Shown here: positions 38,457 through 50,378 of the stretch, one piece after another
How the letters are laid out: every line of letters begins with the position of its first letter
Position numbering within the stretch: the first letter of the stretch is position 1
Assembly: GCF_029193595.2 (NCBI RefSeq)
Contig: NZ_CP135052.1
Location: 4,216,001-4,280,000 of the forward strand
Source: Providencia hangzhouensis
Lineage (GTDB): Bacteria > Pseudomonadota > Gammaproteobacteria > Enterobacterales > Enterobacteriaceae
Direction: 5' to 3'
Length of the DNA stretch: 64,000 nucleotides
The notes under the pieces: model-generated
What the model saw: only the letters and a program-made list of their open reading frames with translations
What the model was told of the DNA's origin: nothing
Databases searched by the model: none
Program-made: the position numbers and the translations under genes

Positions 38457-39173
38457 TTATACCAATGATAAGAGAGAATCCAACCGCGAAATTTCTACAT
38501 GCGGTAATAAACGACCCTCTTTCTCTTCCATCAGTGTTTTTTGTTCTGTGTTTATCCAGCAAGCTTGCATACCGCTGTTAATTGCACCTTCAACATCCGT
38601 TAACAGGTTGTCCCCGACATGAAGAATAAATTGTGGCTCAATTTCAAGTCGCTTTGCTGCTAAACGATACATATCACAAAATGGCTTTGAGCGCCCATCA
38701 GGCCCCGCTTTCAATACAAATTGAAAATATTGGCCTAACCCACATGCTTCCGGCTCTGCGTTACCATTAGTAATCGCCACCAACGGAACTTTTTCTGCAA
38801 GTTGGCACAATGTTTCATGGGTGGATTTCGGGACATCGATTCTATTTCGCCAATATGTGAAATGCGCCATGATGTCATCCGCCCCTTTTTGTGCCGCTTC
38901 TTTCGAATAACCATAATGGCAAAGCATCATTTTGGAAGAGAGCCAACGCCAACGTGATATATCATGATAAATATCAGGCTCTTGTTCTTCAACAAGACGG
39001 CGAAAAGCATAAAGATCTTCATTACTAAAATGATTAAAGCGCGGATCATATTCACGAACAAAACGTAAAACTTCTTCTTCCGTTTTATCAATAACTGGGT
39101 GGTTATCGTAAAGCGTGTCATCCAAATCAAACGTGATCGCCAGAATGGGTGATAACGGACGGTAAAAATGCAT
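38457..39173 (-). CDS. yigB: YigB, HAD phosphatase (FMN phosphatase type)
   Basis: HAD phosphatase; E. coli YigB dephosphorylates FMN in riboflavin synthesis. The 238-residue protein has the nucleophile motif [10 protein letters not shown], the second motif AITNGNAEP, and the acidic motif [10 protein letters not shown]. Its start shares one base with the xerC stop at 39173, so the two are coupled. It is the last gene of the lptM-dapF-yigA-xerC-yigB run. Confidence 0.93.
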   Translation of the reverse strand: MHFYRPLSPILAITFDLDDTLYDNHPVIDKTEEEVLRFVREYDPRFNHFSNEDLYAFRRLVEEQEPDIYHDISRWRWLSSKMMLCHYGYSKEAAQKGADDIMAHFTYWRNRIDVPKSTHETLCQLAEKVPLVAITNGNAEPEACGLGQYFQFVLKAGPDGRSKPFCDMYRLAAKRLEIEPQFILHVGDNLLTDVEGAINSGMQACWINTEQKTLMEEKEGRLLPHVEISRLDSLLSLV

Positions 39174-40108
39174 TAAGGTTTCTCCCTCTTTGCTCTCGGA
39201 TGAGCCACATCATACACGTTTGCTAAGTGCTGAAAATCAAGGTGCGTATAGATTTGTGTTGTTGATAAATTTGCATGCCCAAGAAGTTCTTGCACTCCAC
39301 GTAAATTCCCACTTGATTCAAGGATATGTGTCGCAAAAGAGTGGCGTAATTTATGGGGATTAATGTGGCTATTAACCCCTTGTTTTATTCCCCATTGCTC
39401 AAAACGTTTCTGTACGTTCCGATTCGAAATACGTTTACCGCTTTGGGTTGAAATAAAAACGGCGTCATCTTCAGGGTCATAGAGCTCTCGCATCTCAAGC
39501 CAACGTTGTAGCCAACTCACCGCAGTTTTACCCATTGGCACTCTGCGCTCTTTACTCCCTTTCCCCATTACCCACACTTCGCCCGTATTTAAATCAAGAT
39601 GGCGAACATCTAGCCCGACTAGTTCAGATAAGCGTAACCCCGCGCCATACATCACTTCAAGCATCGTTCGGTCACGTACAACAAGAGGGTCGCCACTATC
39701 CATGTTCAAAAGTTGGGAGACTTCATCCACATCCATATTCTTAGGAAGGCGCTTTTTGGATTTAGGGGCATGGATTGCTTTTGCGGGGTTTGCGGGTAAT
39801 TCCCCCTGGTGTACCATCCAATCAAAAAAACTACGCAGCGATGATAACCGCAACGCCATACTTGCTGCTTGTAAACCCGATTTGCGACTTTTAGCCGCAA
39901 TGTTGCGCACAATCGTCGCATCCACTTTTTGCCATTCGTGGATATTTAATGAGACTAACATTTCCACAATAACGCTCAGTTGGCGACGATAGTTAGTAAT
40001 AGTAACCGGGCTTAGCCGGCGTTCAACACGCAGATAATACAGAAAGGCCTCAATTTGGCTCATCAGCCCTTCCGGCTGGTTTTTTACAGGCGTTCTATCC
40101 ATTGGCAT
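39173..40108 (-). CDS. xerC: XerC, tyrosine recombinase
   Basis: Acts with XerD at dif to resolve chromosome dimers. The 311-residue protein has an N-terminal SAM-like DNA-binding domain and a catalytic domain with Arg (GAGLRLSE), Lys (GKGSKERR), His-x-x-Arg (HKLRHSF), His (GHANLS) and the nucleophile Tyr (IYTHLD). The start at 40108 has GAGG 5 bases upstream; the start is about 10 residues longer than E. coli XerC. It overlaps yigA by 25 bases. Confidence 0.96.
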   Translation of the reverse strand: MPMDRTPVKNQPEGLMSQIEAFLYYLRVERRLSPVTITNYRRQLSVIVEMLVSLNIHEWQKVDATIVRNIAAKSRKSGLQAASMALRLSSLRSFFDWMVHQGELPANPAKAIHAPKSKKRLPKNMDVDEVSQLLNMDSGDPLVVRDRTMLEVMYGAGLRLSELVGLDVRHLDLNTGEVWVMGKGSKERRVPMGKTAVSWLQRWLEMRELYDPEDDAVFISTQSGKRISNRNVQKRFEQWGIKQGVNSHINPHKLRHSFATHILESSGNLRGVQELLGHANLSTTQIYTHLDFQHLANVYDVAHPRAKREKP

Positions 40109-40788
40109 AATAACCTCGGTAGAATTTGAGCGACTTTCTCCAACATGACCGTTCCCATACCATGTTGATAATGTTCACGATCACGGCTAGTAAAGATGAC
40201 CATACCTGATTCACCATGATGACCAAACAATGAAATGGCGACTGAGCCGACATTTAACGCATCAGGTAAAAGTAGTTGGATTTCAGGGCCATTTAACCGG
40301 CCGAGGTAGTTACGCTTATCACCAAAGCGTTGAATCCTCACGGGTTCAAAAACACGACGCGAGATAACTAATTGATGTGCATCCAAAGGTGCAGACAAAT
40401 GCCAACTGTCACTAAACAAGCGTACCTGAGCACCGGATAAACCCAGTTTTTTTGCCCAACGGTTTAGCGCTAACAGCATTTGCTGTAAACTTTCTGCTGA
40501 TGACATTTCAATCACCAACACTAACAACTCATCAAAAAGCTCTACATTTTCATGAGCTTGCTCAACCATAAACCGAATATCTTGTTCGAGCTCTTTGATT
40601 TTCAACCGTTGACGGCTCATGACTAACTCAGGCAATGAAATCGCTTCCCGCACAACATGTGGGACTTTTAGTTGCTCCAACAGCTGTACATTACGAAGAA
40701 AAAAATAAGGGTTTTCCGTTAAATAGCGCACGACATCAAGCTCATCAATTTGATGAACCATTTCCTGTGCTTTTTTGGTTTTATCCAT
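40084..40788 (-). CDS. yigA: YigA, DUF484 protein
   Basis: 234 residues of DUF484, a family predicted to hold a GAF-like fold after a helical N-terminus. The visible pattern is [26 protein letters not shown], then [17 protein letters not shown] (helix) and a beta-rich C-terminal half. The function is unknown; the conserved position between dapF and xerC is the strongest clue. It starts 24 bases after dapF. Confidence 0.9.
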   Translation of the reverse strand: MDKTKKAQEMVHQIDELDVVRYLTENPYFFLRNVQLLEQLKVPHVVREAISLPELVMSRQRLKIKELEQDIRFMVEQAHENVELFDELLVLVIEMSSAESLQQMLLALNRWAKKLGLSGAQVRLFSDSWHLSAPLDAHQLVISRRVFEPVRIQRFGDKRNYLGRLNGPEIQLLLPDALNVGSVAISLFGHHGESGMVIFTSRDREHYQHGMGTVMLEKVAQILPRLLCQWIERL

Positions 40789-40812
40789 TTTTTCCTCTTC
40801 GGCTATTCAAAA

Positions 40813-41637
40813 TTAGAGTTGAATGACTCCATCATAAACATGCGTTGCAGGACCTGTCATATAAAGAGGCGACCCAGGACCTTCCCAAGAAATATCTAAT
40901 GAGCCCCCCGGCAAATCGACTTTAACCCGCTTCGCCAGTAGCCCTTGAGTAATCCCAACCGCGACAGCTGCGCATGCTCCGCTACCACACGCCTGAGTTT
41001 CCCCAGCTCCACGTTCATAAACGCGCAAGCGAATATGGTCAGCACTGATAATTTCCATAAAGCCAATATTGGCACGTTCTGGAAAACGCTCATGATTTTC
41101 TAAAGCGGGGCCTAAAACTTCGACTTCTGCCGTATGAATACTTTCAACTTGAATGACACAATGCGGGTTACCCATTGAGACAACCCCACACAGCACTGTA
41201 CGTTCTTGTGCTCGAATAATATAGGTCTTTTCTTCTTTAACTGCGCGAAATGGCACTCTCTGTGGTTCAAAATCAGGTTCGCCCATATTAACGCAGACAT
41301 CATCATTCTCATTTATGGTTAATGTCATACGACCCGACTGAGTGCTGACTTTTATTTTTTGCTTATTCGTTAAGCCTTTGAGCCTAACAAAACGAGCAAA
41401 ACAGCGGGCTCCATTACCACATTGAGCGACCTCACTGCCATCTGCATTAAAAATACGGTAATGAAAATCAAGGTCAGGGTCATAAGGGGCTTCAACTAAT
41501 AGTAGTTGATCGAACCCAACGCCTGTATGCCTATCTGCTAACCGACAAATCAATTCAGGCGAAAAATATACATTTTGTGTAACGCCATCGACAACCATGA
41601 AGTCATTGCCTAAGCCATGCATTTTAGAAAATTGCAT
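40813..41637 (-). CDS. dapF: DapF, diaminopimelate epimerase
   Basis: Converts LL- to meso-diaminopimelate for lysine and peptidoglycan synthesis. The 274-residue protein has two catalytic Cys, in [10 protein letters not shown] and [11 protein letters not shown] use the ATG at 41635-41637, which gives [13 protein letters not shown] as in E. coli and has GGAG 6 bases upstream; the ATG four codons earlier overlaps that ribosome binding site. It follows lptM by 21 bases. Confidence 0.97.
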   Translation of the reverse strand: MQFSKMHGLGNDFMVVDGVTQNVYFSPELICRLADRHTGVGFDQLLLVEAPYDPDLDFHYRIFNADGSEVAQCGNGARCFARFVRLKGLTNKQKIKVSTQSGRMTLTINENDDVCVNMGEPDFEPQRVPFRAVKEEKTYIIRAQERTVLCGVVSMGNPHCVIQVESIHTAEVEVLGPALENHERFPERANIGFMEIISADHIRLRVYERGAGETQACGSGACAAVAVGITQGLLAKRVKVDLPGGSLDISWEGPGSPLYMTGPATHVYDGVIQL

Positions 41638-41658
41638 TTCACGCTCCATAGAGGTGGC

Positions 41659-41844
41659 TTACTGATTATTTGGTGTTTGAGCTGGCTCTTTGGCAGTACT
41701 GTCTTGTGCGGTAGGTTGCACATCAGATGCCTTAGCCGGAGCTGCAGTTTCTTCCGGCGGAAAATACAACGGGCCTTTTAAGCCACAGCCAGAAAGGGTA
41801 AATAAAACAACTAGTGCACTAAGCCCAATTAAACTTTTTTTCAT
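41659..41844 (-). CDS. lptM: LptM (YifL), LptD-assembly lipoprotein
   Basis: Small outer-membrane lipoprotein; E. coli LptM helps oxidative maturation of LptD. The 61-residue protein starts MKKSLIGLSALVVLF with a lipobox LSGC, followed by GLKGPLYFPPE, the family signature, and a Pro/Ala/Gln-rich tail. The upstream extension of 16 codons lacks similarity and is excluded. It lies ahead of dapF, as in E. coli, and divergent from cyaY across a 235-base gap. Confidence 0.92.
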   Translation of the reverse strand: MKKSLIGLSALVVLFTLSGCGLKGPLYFPPEETAAPAKASDVQPTAQDSTAKEPAQTPNNQ

Positions 41845-42079
41845 TCTTTTTCGCCCGTAATACTCACTTTTGACATCTGATATTTTACACAATAACAGGA
41901 GTGGCCTCGCAAATCACGCCTGTTTATCCAGCATGTTGATATTATATACTTTAGGCTAAATTTAGTCTGAAATTTTTAGTGGGTATGCTGAGATTGACCC
42001 CAATGCAGGTTCCCTCCTATAATTTCAATTAACAATAATAATTTCAATTAAACCATTGTGAGCAAACAGGAAATTAATC

Positions 42080-42397
42080 GTGAATGACAGCGAATTTCAT
42101 CAGCTAGCAGAAACGCTACTGAGCACCATCGAGGAGCATTTAGATAATTATGAGGGTGATGCCGATATTGATTGTGAAATCAATGGTGGTGTGATGACTC
42201 TTAGCTTTGAAGATGGCAGTAAAATTATTATTAATAAACAAGAGGCATTCCACCAAATATGGTTAGCAACTAAACAGGGTGGGTACCATTATGATTATAA
42301 ACAAGGTAATTGGGTTTGTGACCGTTCAGGGCATGAATTCAAAACTAAACTAGCCGAGGCAATTGCTTTTCAAAGCCAAGAGCCCTTTTCGTTCTAA
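42080..42397 (+). CDS. cyaY: CyaY, frataxin homologue
   Basis: Iron-binding protein that modulates the IscS/IscU iron-sulfur assembly machine. The 105-residue protein has the acidic first helix ([27 protein letters not shown]) and a beta sheet with [15 protein letters not shown], typical of frataxins. It lies convergent with cyaA, 43 bases from its end, as in E. coli. Confidence 0.95.
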   Translation: MNDSEFHQLAETLLSTIEEHLDNYEGDADIDCEINGGVMTLSFEDGSKIIINKQEAFHQIWLATKQGGYHYDYKQGNWVCDRSGHEFKTKLAEAIAFQSQEPFSF

Positions 42398-42440
42398 GCT
42401 TTACGAATTTATACGGTGGGCAGCGCAAAACTGCCTACCA

Positions 42441-45014
42441 TCAATAATAATGTGCTTGTGGGTGCTGTGGTTGGCTAGATTGCCTTTCATACCCAACGTC
42501 ATCATCTTCTGCCGTAAATGGCCATGTCGCACCAGAAAATGCAACAACTTGGTTTTTACCATCTTGATTAATGATTTGGTAAAACTGCGGTAAATTGAAA
42601 TTGATAAAGTTTGCACCATAGGTAAACCGGTCGTGGGAAGAAGAATAGAATTTACTCACGTCACGGACGAGGTCTTCTTTTGAGCCTTCGCAGTGGGAAT
42701 AAATTTCAACCCGATTTGCTTCATCTAAAACGTAAATATTAAAACCCGTGTTATCTGCGGTATTTTCAAAGAAAAACTGTACAATCCCTTCACTTGCATA
42801 ACCATCGACAACAGCAGGCAAATGGTTATCACCCTTCGCCTGAAGTTTAACTGGCCAGCCATGTAGTTTGTTATGGGAGATAGCCCCATAGAACTCAACG
42901 GCATTTTCAAGTTTTTGCACAGATACATTTAGGCGCTCAAAGAATAACCCCCACGTCTGCCCGGCAATACGTAATGCTTTAAAACGCCCAGGGTCATTTC
43001 GGTTGCTTGATAAACGCAGTTCTACACATTCAGATACCAGCTGTTGTACACGGGTACGAATCAGCCCGCGTAAGTGCTCACTATAACAAAACACCTCAAC
43101 CGCTTCAGGAGGTGATGCATCTTGATGCATTTTTCCTAAAATGGTCTTAAGTGCTTCTAACATGCATTGTTCTCCGCTGAAATGTAACGTTCTTACCTCA
43201 TTCCACGAATTACGATACAACAAGTCAATACTACCAATCAAACACCGTTGTGATTCTCCAAAACTGAAAATATCCAGTTTTCTAAAATCAACATGAACGA
43301 CTTGCTCAGAATATACCTGTGTTGGGTCTTTTTCTAAGTTAACAATGATTGCAAGATGGCGGATTTCACAAGGGCTATAAAGCGCTTTTGGCGTTGGAGC
43401 GGGTAACCTGATAGGGAAATGACTTGATACATCATGCATCAACTCAAGCAGCTTTCGTTCATCACACTGAGACTTCCCGTTATACATATAAACCTGAGTA
43501 TTCTCAGTCAACAGGCCGTTAAAATATGCCCATGCAACTAATTTATTTAAATAGCGATTATATTCAAGAGGTTGATGACCAATAATGGCCTCAATATTTG
43601 GCGCTTGGTTATACAAATACCAACCACTACGGTTAGCTCTCCCCTCGGGTACATAAATAAAGGTGAGATGCGCTTCGCTCAAATCAGGTGAAATTTGTGG
43701 ATTAACTAATGTCACCTTACCAGGGAGCGCCTCGAAAGCCGCATATAATTTACGGGTTAGTACCCCAATATCTTGTGGGCTTGCACTAACACTTAAATTA
43801 TTTCTACGCGCAAAGCGAATGAGATTACGATAACTTTGCATCATCGTATCAAGTAACTCGTTGTGTGCCTCACGGACACGCTCAATTTTCCATTGATTAC
43901 GTGTGTCGAGAATAGACAAACGTTCTGCTCCCCACCCCCATGACTCAACCAATTGAGACAACACATCACGGCGCCAGCCTGAGCATGTGTTATCCTCTTT
44001 TTCAGATAGTTTTTCACACACTTTTAGGTAGAAACAACGGCGGATAAGGTCAAGACGAGTTAGATCATTAATTTCAGTCAGGTAACGTGTCACACGCTCT
44101 AACATCAAACAGTATGAGTCCAAGCCATAACACACAATTTCGCCTGCATGTAAATGACGCTTAAACTCCATCGCTAATAATTTACCGTTAGGGTAATCCC
44201 ATGAATAGGATTCCAGTAAAATACTCTTCAATACGGCTTTATAGGGGGAATCAACACTTTTGTATAGCTGCCATAGACTTGCACCGAAGTATTCCGCCGC
44301 AGAAAGCTCACTTAAACCACCTAAATCAAGCCATTCATTCGGTGTTAGCACGCCTTGTGCATATAACCCCATAACATATTCATCGTAATGCTGCTCTTCT
44401 TCAACTGGCACCATAGTCCACAGCAAACGTTTACCCGCCATACGTACAGCTGTTCGATAAAATTCATCTAACAATAAGATATGTTGCGTTGAACCACAGT
44501 TTTCCCCACCAATATGCCCACTAGCATGATGGCGAAAACGATTTTCATCGATTAAAAAAACAGTGACATCAATCCCCAAAGACGCAGCCCACTGCTCAAT
44601 TAAGGTACACTTCTTTTGCAAAAAACGTTTTTCTTCGTGGTCCAACCAAGAAGGATGGCAAACCCAAACGTCAATATCTGAACACTGACTTTGCCCAACA
44701 GATGAAGTGCTTCCCATCGAATAAATACCCGTAATAGGTAATTCGCCATTCGCTTCGGTTTCAATCGTGGGTAAAAAACGTTCGAAAGGTGCCAACCATT
44801 TTTTTTGCTCTGTATCAGGAGAGAAAAAACAGACACCATGGGGGACATTACCTTCAATAAAACCAGGTATCATTGGATGATGATAATGAAACAAGACAGG
44901 CAGCAAGCTATAAACCTTCGAGAAGGTTTCACTCATAGAAGCTGTTGCACGTTCTAACCGTAATTGGTTTATCGCATCCAGTCTTTGTTTTAAGGTTTCA
45001 ATATAGAGATACAA
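42441..45014 (-). CDS. cyaA: CyaA, class I adenylate cyclase (TTG start)
   Basis: Makes cAMP, the effector of CRP. The 857-residue protein aligns along its length with E. coli CyaA: catalytic N-terminal half with [20 protein letters not shown] (metal-binding Asp pair) and a regulatory C-terminal half. The start is TTG ([19 protein letters not shown]), the same rare codon used by E. coli cyaA to keep expression low. The last 25 residues diverge from E. coli. A CRP site lies upstream. Confidence 0.96.
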   Translation of the reverse strand: MYLYIETLKQRLDAINQLRLERATASMSETFSKVYSLLPVLFHYHHPMIPGFIEGNVPHGVCFFSPDTEQKKWLAPFERFLPTIETEANGELPITGIYSMGSTSSVGQSQCSDIDVWVCHPSWLDHEEKRFLQKKCTLIEQWAASLGIDVTVFLIDENRFRHHASGHIGGENCGSTQHILLLDEFYRTAVRMAGKRLLWTMVPVEEEQHYDEYVMGLYAQGVLTPNEWLDLGGLSELSAAEYFGASLWQLYKSVDSPYKAVLKSILLESYSWDYPNGKLLAMEFKRHLHAGEIVCYGLDSYCLMLERVTRYLTEINDLTRLDLIRRCFYLKVCEKLSEKEDNTCSGWRRDVLSQLVESWGWGAERLSILDTRNQWKIERVREAHNELLDTMMQSYRNLIRFARRNNLSVSASPQDIGVLTRKLYAAFEALPGKVTLVNPQISPDLSEAHLTFIYVPEGRANRSGWYLYNQAPNIEAIIGHQPLEYNRYLNKLVAWAYFNGLLTENTQVYMYNGKSQCDERKLLELMHDVSSHFPIRLPAPTPKALYSPCEIRHLAIIVNLEKDPTQVYSEQVVHVDFRKLDIFSFGESQRCLIGSIDLLYRNSWNEVRTLHFSGEQCMLEALKTILGKMHQDASPPEAVEVFCYSEHLRGLIRTRVQQLVSECVELRLSSNRNDPGRFKALRIAGQTWGLFFERLNVSVQKLENAVEFYGAISHNKLHGWPVKLQAKGDNHLPAVVDGYASEGIVQFFFENTADNTGFNIYVLDEANRVEIYSHCEGSKEDLVRDVSKFYSSSHDRFTYGANFINFNLPQFYQIINQDGKNQVVAFSGATWPFTAEDDDVGYERQSSQPQHPQAHYY

Positions 45015-45116
45015 AGGTTACGCCTGATTGAATGAAAGTAATACAAACCTGAGAATTTCCCAGCACCCAACAGATAGAGATAGATTTAAAATAATTTTCA
45101 AATGGATTGTCGGAAA

Positions 45117-45134
45117 CGTGATCAATTTAACACC
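45117..45134. promoter_or_regulatory. CRP binding site of the cyaA promoter
   Basis: Minus-strand GTGTTAAATTGATCACG, the same core as the CRP site that represses E. coli cyaA P2 as negative feedback. It lies 103 bases upstream of the cyaA start. The rest of the 45015-45606 gap holds the divergent cyaA and hemC promoters; I could not place the -10 and -35 elements firmly. Confidence 0.82.
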
Positions 45135-45606
45135 TTGCATCAAAAGGGTAAAGTAGATCACATAATTTTATACGCTTATTTTTGATACAAAATGCTTTTC
45201 AACATATTGTATAAAAAGGCTTTTTATTTTTTAATCTATAAAATATCCCTTGTTTTTCAATGGAATAATTTCTTTTTACTCAATTGTTTAGTAAAACAGC
45301 AAAATCAAACGATATTAAGTACAATACGCACAGTGTCTGCGCTTACTCGCTTCAACACGAATTAATACAAACCGCAGAGTGTTTCACACGAAAGATAGCA
45401 CGATAAGCTAAAGAAATTGCTTAATAGCTATTCTAGGTCATCTCATTTTGAATCGCGTTCTTGCATCATGGAAGAAAAAGTAAATCAGTTATCAACAATT
45501 CAGAGAGTGGTTTTGCGCCTAACTGGAAAAAATATCCTTAACATGTTAAAACTAAGGCCAATTGTATGGTTAATCTGCGGCATTTTTCGCCAGAGAAAAC
45601 AGTAAA

Positions 45607-46551
45607 ATGACATCAACAAATATCGTGCGTATTGCAACGCGCAAAAGCCCTTTAGCCCTATGGCAAGCGCACTTTGTCAAAGACAAATTAGAGCAACTTC
45701 ACCCAGGTTTGCTGGTTGAACTCGTGCCTATGGTGACAAAAGGCGACATCATCCTTGATACACCTCTCGCGAAAGTTGGCGGGAAAGGGTTATTCGTCAA
45801 AGAATTAGAACTTGCCTTATTAGAAGGGCGCGCAGACATTGCCGTTCATTCGATGAAAGATGTCCCTGTTGAATTTCCTGAAGGCTTAGGATTAGTCACG
45901 ATTTGTGAACGTGAAGACCCCCGAGATGCCTTTGTCTCAAACCACTATGACAACCTTGAGGCACTACCAAAAGGCAGTATTGTCGGAACATCGAGTTTGC
46001 GTCGTCAATGCCAATTAAGGGAGCTCCGCCCTGATTTAGTCATTCGTGACTTACGCGGCAATGTCGGAACACGCTTATCAAAACTAGATAACGGTGAATA
46101 TGATGCCATTATTTTGGCCGTTGCAGGGTTAAAACGTTTGGGGCTAGAAACTCGAATTAAAACCGCCCTTGCCCCTGAACAATGCTTGCCTGCCGTTGGC
46201 CAAGGTGCTGTCGGCATCGAATGCCGTTTAAATGATAGTAAAACCTGTGAGTTACTCGCGAAACTAAATAATGACGCAACATCGACCTGTGTTCTGGCTG
46301 AACGAGCAATGAATATGCGTCTTGAAGGTGGTTGCCAAGTTCCCATTGGCAGTTATGCTATTTGGCAAGATGACAAAATATGGCTACGCGCCTTGGTTGG
46401 AGCGCCAGACGGTAGTGTGATTATTCGTGGGGAACGACGAGTTTCACCAAGTGAAGCTAACCAAGCAGGGGTATCATTGGCTGAAGAATTACTTGAACGC
46501 GGTGCAAGGGAAATTTTGGCGGATGTCTATCAAGGAAACCCGCCTGCATGA
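45607..46551 (+). CDS. hemC: HemC, porphobilinogen deaminase
   Basis: Polymerises four porphobilinogens to hydroxymethylbilane for haem. The 314-residue protein has [34 protein letters not shown] (with the Asp84-type catalytic residue in HSMKDVP), and the dipyrromethane cofactor Cys in [11 protein letters not shown] (about 243). The ATG at 45607 gives an N-terminus one residue longer than E. coli. It is the first gene of hemC-hemD-hemX-hemY, divergent from cyaA. Confidence 0.97.
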   Translation: MTSTNIVRIATRKSPLALWQAHFVKDKLEQLHPGLLVELVPMVTKGDIILDTPLAKVGGKGLFVKELELALLEGRADIAVHSMKDVPVEFPEGLGLVTICEREDPRDAFVSNHYDNLEALPKGSIVGTSSLRRQCQLRELRPDLVIRDLRGNVGTRLSKLDNGEYDAIILAVAGLKRLGLETRIKTALAPEQCLPAVGQGAVGIECRLNDSKTCELLAKLNNDATSTCVLAERAMNMRLEGGCQVPIGSYAIWQDDKIWLRALVGAPDGSVIIRGERRVSPSEANQAGVSLAEELLERGAREILADVYQGNPPA

Positions 46552-47303
46552 AAGTGCTTGTCACTCGCCCTGAGCTCGCATGTTCAGAGCTGATCACGGC
46601 AATCACCACCAAAGGGGGGGAAGCCTTCGCCTCTCCTTTAATTCGCATAGGGCCCGGTGCTGAATTAAATACCCTTATTCCTCAACTTGATAGCCTTACT
46701 GCGAATGATTTAGTCTTTCTTTTATCTAAAAATGCAGTCGAATATGCAAATTTAACACTTGAACAAATGGGGCGTAGCTGGTCAGATAAGTTATCTTACT
46801 ACGGAATTGGCCGCTCTACAGGGCAATATTTTCAGCAAGTAACCGGAAAAGACATACGTTGGGCTGAACAAGGCGAAACCAGTGAAATACTACTGACACA
46901 CCCTGAGCTTCAATTTCTCGAAGGGAAAAACGCCCTGTTATTACGTGGAAATGGCGGGCGAGAGCTTCTCGCGTCAACATTACGGGCTCGAGGTGCGCAA
47001 GTCAGTTATTGTGAATGTTATACAAGGTACCCGGTTGATTATGATAAAGCTCTGTTCAATCAGCAGTGGTTTCAAACCGGTATTACAGATGTTGTGATCA
47101 CGAGTGGTCAAATGTTAGCCTTGTTAGAAGAATTAATCACTGAAGAATACCAAACTTGGTGGTTTTCCCGCCGCCTACTTGTCGTCAGTGAACGGATTGC
47201 AGACCAAGCCCGCAGAGGCGGATGGCAAAAGGTCTGTGTAGCTAATAGCGCAGATAATAATGCTTTATTAGAAGCATTAATTTCAATCGATATGGGATGC
47301 TAA
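46548..47303 (+). CDS. hemD: HemD, uroporphyrinogen-III synthase
   Basis: Cyclises hydroxymethylbilane with inversion of ring D. The 251-residue protein starts [19 protein letters not shown] and has two Rossmann-like lobes with [20 protein letters not shown] in the middle. This family is poorly conserved, but the position after hemC and the start pattern are clear. It overlaps hemC by 4 bases (ATGA), implying coupling. Confidence 0.94.
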   Translation: MKVLVTRPELACSELITAITTKGGEAFASPLIRIGPGAELNTLIPQLDSLTANDLVFLLSKNAVEYANLTLEQMGRSWSDKLSYYGIGRSTGQYFQQVTGKDIRWAEQGETSEILLTHPELQFLEGKNALLLRGNGGRELLASTLRARGAQVSYCECYTRYPVDYDKALFNQQWFQTGITDVVITSGQMLALLEELITEEYQTWWFSRRLLVVSERIADQARRGGWQKVCVANSADNNALLEALISIDMGC

Positions 47304-47306
47304 TTT

Positions 47307-48575
47307 ATGACGGAACACGATAAAACAACCGAGACGGTTACCCCAGAAGCTGGTGCAGAACAACAGCGCCCAAAAACTAAACCTTCTTCGGAACAAAAAC
47401 GTTCTGGTCTGATAGGCGGTGTAATTGCTATCGCTATTATCATCGCTATTGGCGGTGGGCTGTACTATTTCACTCAACAAAGTAATGCCACCTTAGTCAA
47501 TGAAAACAATGAATTAAAACAAAAATTAAGTGATTTAATCGAACAACAAAACTCAGACAGGCAGCGGTTAGATGCATTAGTTGCGGCTAATGCTGAAATA
47601 AAAAGCCATTCTCGTGAATATGAAGAGAATCTCAACCGCCGCATGCAAGAGCTGCAAGCGCACGTTACTGCGTTATCTAGCGCTGATGTTAAAAGTTGGC
47701 TACTTGCACAAGCTGACTTTATGGTCAAAATGGCGGGAAGAAAGCTGTGGAATGATCGCGACCCAGTAACCGCGGCCGTTTTGCTAAAAAGCGCTGACTC
47801 AAGCTTGGCAGAAATGAATGACCCAAGCCTACTCGACATTCGTAAATCAATTAACAGTGATATGGCTAAATTAGCCGCAATCAACCAAGTTGACTATGAC
47901 GGCATTATTTTACGTTTAAACCAACTAAGCAATGAAGTCGATAACTTACGTTTAGCAGATTTAAACAGTGGAGATGCGAAAGCTGAGGATAACGCTGACA
48001 TTAGCGATGATATTTCGGATTGGAAACAAAATTTGGCGCGTAGCTGGAAAAGTTTTGCAAATGACTTTGTCACAGTACGAGCTCGTGATGGCTCAGAAGC
48101 CCCTCTCCTTGCACCAAATCAAGACATTTACCTACGTGAAAACATTCGCTCTCAGCTATTAATTGCAGCGCAAGCCGTACCACGTTATCAAGAAGCCACC
48201 TACAAACAGTCATTAGAGCAGGCATCGACTTGGGTAAGAGCCTATTTTGATACTGAGGCGCCTGAAACCAAAGCATTCCTATCAACCATTGACGACCTAA
48301 TCAATCAGCCGATTGATATTGACATGCCTGATACCTTGGAAAGCCAAGAAAAGCTAGAAAAAATCATGCAAACACGGGTTCGTAGCTTACTTTCTCAGTC
48401 ATCCGACAATACAAAAGTTAGCGATGGTGCCGTTGATGCCGCAGCGGATGCGACTGAAGCGCCAACAGAAGCCGCAGCAGATGCCGCTGTTCCTGCCACG
48501 GATACGCAAAAAGCAGAGTCAGCTGACAATTCACACCCTTCTGAATCAGCAGAGCCTGCTGGCAATAGGGGGTAA
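47307..48575 (+). CDS. hemX: HemX, inner-membrane protein of the hem operon
   Basis: 422 residues: acidic, polar N-terminal cytoplasmic region (about 1-30), one membrane segment (about 33-56), a coiled coil (about 62-115) and a large periplasmic part, ending in an Ala/Asp/Glu-rich low-complexity tail. It is often labelled uroporphyrinogen-III methyltransferase, but no SAM-binding methylase motif is seen, so I do not support that name; the true role is unclear. It follows hemD by 3 bases. Confidence 0.92.
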   Translation: MTEHDKTTETVTPEAGAEQQRPKTKPSSEQKRSGLIGGVIAIAIIIAIGGGLYYFTQQSNATLVNENNELKQKLSDLIEQQNSDRQRLDALVAANAEIKSHSREYEENLNRRMQELQAHVTALSSADVKSWLLAQADFMVKMAGRKLWNDRDPVTAAVLLKSADSSLAEMNDPSLLDIRKSINSDMAKLAAINQVDYDGIILRLNQLSNEVDNLRLADLNSGDAKAEDNADISDDISDWKQNLARSWKSFANDFVTVRARDGSEAPLLAPNQDIYLRENIRSQLLIAAQAVPRYQEATYKQSLEQASTWVRAYFDTEAPETKAFLSTIDDLINQPIDIDMPDTLESQEKLEKIMQTRVRSLLSQSSDNTKVSDGAVDAAADATEAPTEAAADAAVPATDTQKAESADNSHPSESAEPAGNRG

Positions 48576-48577
48576 TT

Positions 48578-49771
48578 ATGATAAAAGTCCTGATCCTATT
48601 TATAGTACTTATTGCAGGGATAATCTTAGGCCCATTATTAGCGGGTCACCAAGGTTATGTTTTTATCCGTACAGATAATTATGACATTACGACCAGTGTA
48701 ACCAGCCTCGTTTTGGGCTTTATCTTGCTCCAGTTTGTGCTGTTATTCCTTGGTTGGTGCTACCGCCGTTTTATCAGCACGACATCACGTACCCGAGGTT
48801 GGGTAAGTGGTCGTAAATACCACAAAGCGCATACTCAAACACAAAAAGCGCTACTGAAATTAGCAGAAGGTGATTTCGAGCAAGTTGAAAAATTAATGAG
48901 CAAACATGCTGATTTTTCTCAACAACCAGTCATTAACTACCTCATGGCAGCCGAAGCTGCTCAACAGCGTGGTGATGAATATCGCACTCACCAATACTTG
49001 GATAGAGCCGCCGAAGCCGCAGGGAGTGACCAGCTTCCTGTTGATATCAGCCGTGTCCGTATCCAATTAGCGGAAGGAGAAGTCCATGCTGCTCGCAATG
49101 GTATTGATAAACTTCTCGACAAAGCCCCAAGACACCCTGAAGTATTGCGTCTTGCGGAACAAGCTTATTTACGTTCGGGCGCCTATCAGTCACTGATTGA
49201 ATTACTTCCTGTTATGGCTAAAGTACAGTTACACAATGAAGATGAGCTCGATGCATTGAAATTAAAGGCTTACAAAGGGTTGATGAACCAATATATGGCT
49301 GAAGGGGGTAGTGATGGGCTAAAAGCTTGGTGGAAAGCACAACCTCGCCGAGTTCGTCATGAAACCGCATTGCAAGCTTTCTTAGCAGAACATTTGATTG
49401 AATGTGGCGATACTGCAAGTGCAGAAAAAATGATTATTGATGGCTTAAAACAGCAATATGATGAACGCTTACTCCTGCTAGTGCCAAAACTGAATAGTGA
49501 ACGCCCTGAAATTATCGAAAAAACCCTTTTACATCTGCAAAAGCAAAACGGTGCCACCCCGTTACTCAACAGTACATTAGGTGTTTTATCGCTACAGCAT
49601 GCCCAATGGGACAAAGCAGAGACCTACTTTAAGGCCGCTTTAGCACAACGTTTTGATGTTCAGGATGCATCATGGTTAGCCGATGCGTTTGACAGGCAAC
49701 ATAAATCTAGTGATGCGGCAAAAATTCGCCAAGATGCATTAAACCATTCATTAAAACAAGAACGAAACTAA
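48578..49771 (+). CDS. hemY: HemY, TPR inner-membrane protein of the hem operon
   Basis: 397 residues with two membrane segments (about 3-20 and 40-62) and a cytoplasmic or periplasmic TPR-rich part (about 85-380; for example LPKLNSERPEIIEKTLLHLQ). It is not related to the protoporphyrinogen oxidase of the same name in Bacillus. Its exact job in haem synthesis is unknown. It starts 2 bases after hemX and ends the operon. Confidence 0.93.
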   Translation: MIKVLILFIVLIAGIILGPLLAGHQGYVFIRTDNYDITTSVTSLVLGFILLQFVLLFLGWCYRRFISTTSRTRGWVSGRKYHKAHTQTQKALLKLAEGDFEQVEKLMSKHADFSQQPVINYLMAAEAAQQRGDEYRTHQYLDRAAEAAGSDQLPVDISRVRIQLAEGEVHAARNGIDKLLDKAPRHPEVLRLAEQAYLRSGAYQSLIELLPVMAKVQLHNEDELDALKLKAYKGLMNQYMAEGGSDGLKAWWKAQPRRVRHETALQAFLAEHLIECGDTASAEKMIIDGLKQQYDERLLLLVPKLNSERPEIIEKTLLHLQKQNGATPLLNSTLGVLSLQHAQWDKAETYFKAALAQRFDVQDASWLADAFDRQHKSSDAAKIRQDALNHSLKQERN

Positions 49772-49794
49772 TATTCTTGCTTATCCTTTTCTAA

Positions 49795-49826
49795 AAACTC
49801 CACACCTTTTAGTGGAGTTTTTTTAT
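49795..49826 (+). terminator. Terminator of the hem operon
   Basis: AAACTCCAC / GTGGAGTTT, an 8-9 bp stem with a short loop and T7 after it, about 24 bases past the hemY stop. The following stretch to 50090 has only an 11-codon ATG frame (49929-49964) after AAAAGGAG, which I do not count as a gene. Confidence 0.88.
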
Positions 49827-50090
49827 TCATAAACTTAACTGCCACTAAGCCTAGCTTCCCCAATCAAAACGCAGAAAAGAATTTAAATACATTGCGTTAG
49901 TCGTATTAAATCATCGTAAAAGGAGAATATGAGGTTCATGATTGGTAACATTACAGATCAATAACTCAATGTTTAATCAATAATCGTTATTTAAGGATCA
50001 GCAAAACACACTTGGCTATGTTATAAAATAAACACATAGTGTATAAAGCTTTATATACATCTTTGCTTTGAATGAATTAGGGATATCGAT

Positions 50091-50318
50091 ATGAATGTCA
50101 TTAAAACTATTTGGCGCTGGATTATTGCAACCCCAAACCGTTTACAAATATTCTTTGATCTTCTGCTGTTAGTATTATCACCTTTTGTTTTTATTATGAT
50201 TATTGGTTTTAATACCGAAGATCTTAGTAAAGACATTTTCATTATTACATTCATTATCCTCTGCTATACCTATATTACTCGCTGGTTCAGTAAGTGGTTT
50301 AGTAAAGGTAGAAGCTAA
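50091..50318 (+). CDS. Small membrane protein of unknown function
   Basis: 75 residues with two close membrane segments (about 20-41 and 48-63) and a basic, aromatic C-terminus (RWFSKWFSKGRS). AGGG precedes the ATG by 8 bases, and a terminator follows at 50336-50370, so a real short gene is likely. I recognise no family. It sits between the hem operon and glmZ. Confidence 0.62.
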   Translation: MNVIKTIWRWIIATPNRLQIFFDLLLLVLSPFVFIMIIGFNTEDLSKDIFIITFIILCYTYITRWFSKWFSKGRS

Positions 50319-50335
50319 TACCTATCTTATTTTCA

Positions 50336-50370
50336 GCCTCTTAGTCATTTTCTAAGGGGCTTGGCTTTTT
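50336..50370 (+). terminator. Terminator after the small membrane protein gene
   Basis: GCCTCTTAG / CTAAGGGGC (one G-U pair) with a 7-base loop, then TTGGCTTTTT. It lies between the convergent small gene and glmZ. Confidence 0.75.
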
Positions 50371-50378
50371 ACATAAAC

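Noticed and set aside
45417..45605. 62-codon frame ending one base before hemC
   Set aside because: It lies in the divergent cyaA-hemC control region, has no ribosome binding site at either Met, and resembles no protein I know. A leader peptide cannot be excluded, but I do not support it.
47307..48575. Naming HemX a uroporphyrinogen-III methyltransferase
   Set aside because: The protein is a single-pass membrane protein with a coiled coil and no SAM-binding motifs; the label is a propagated misannotation.
49929..49964. 11-codon frame after AAAAGGAG, downstream of hemY
   Set aside because: Ribosome binding site is good, but there is no context (no following gene in coupling distance) and no recognised product; reported only as a note.
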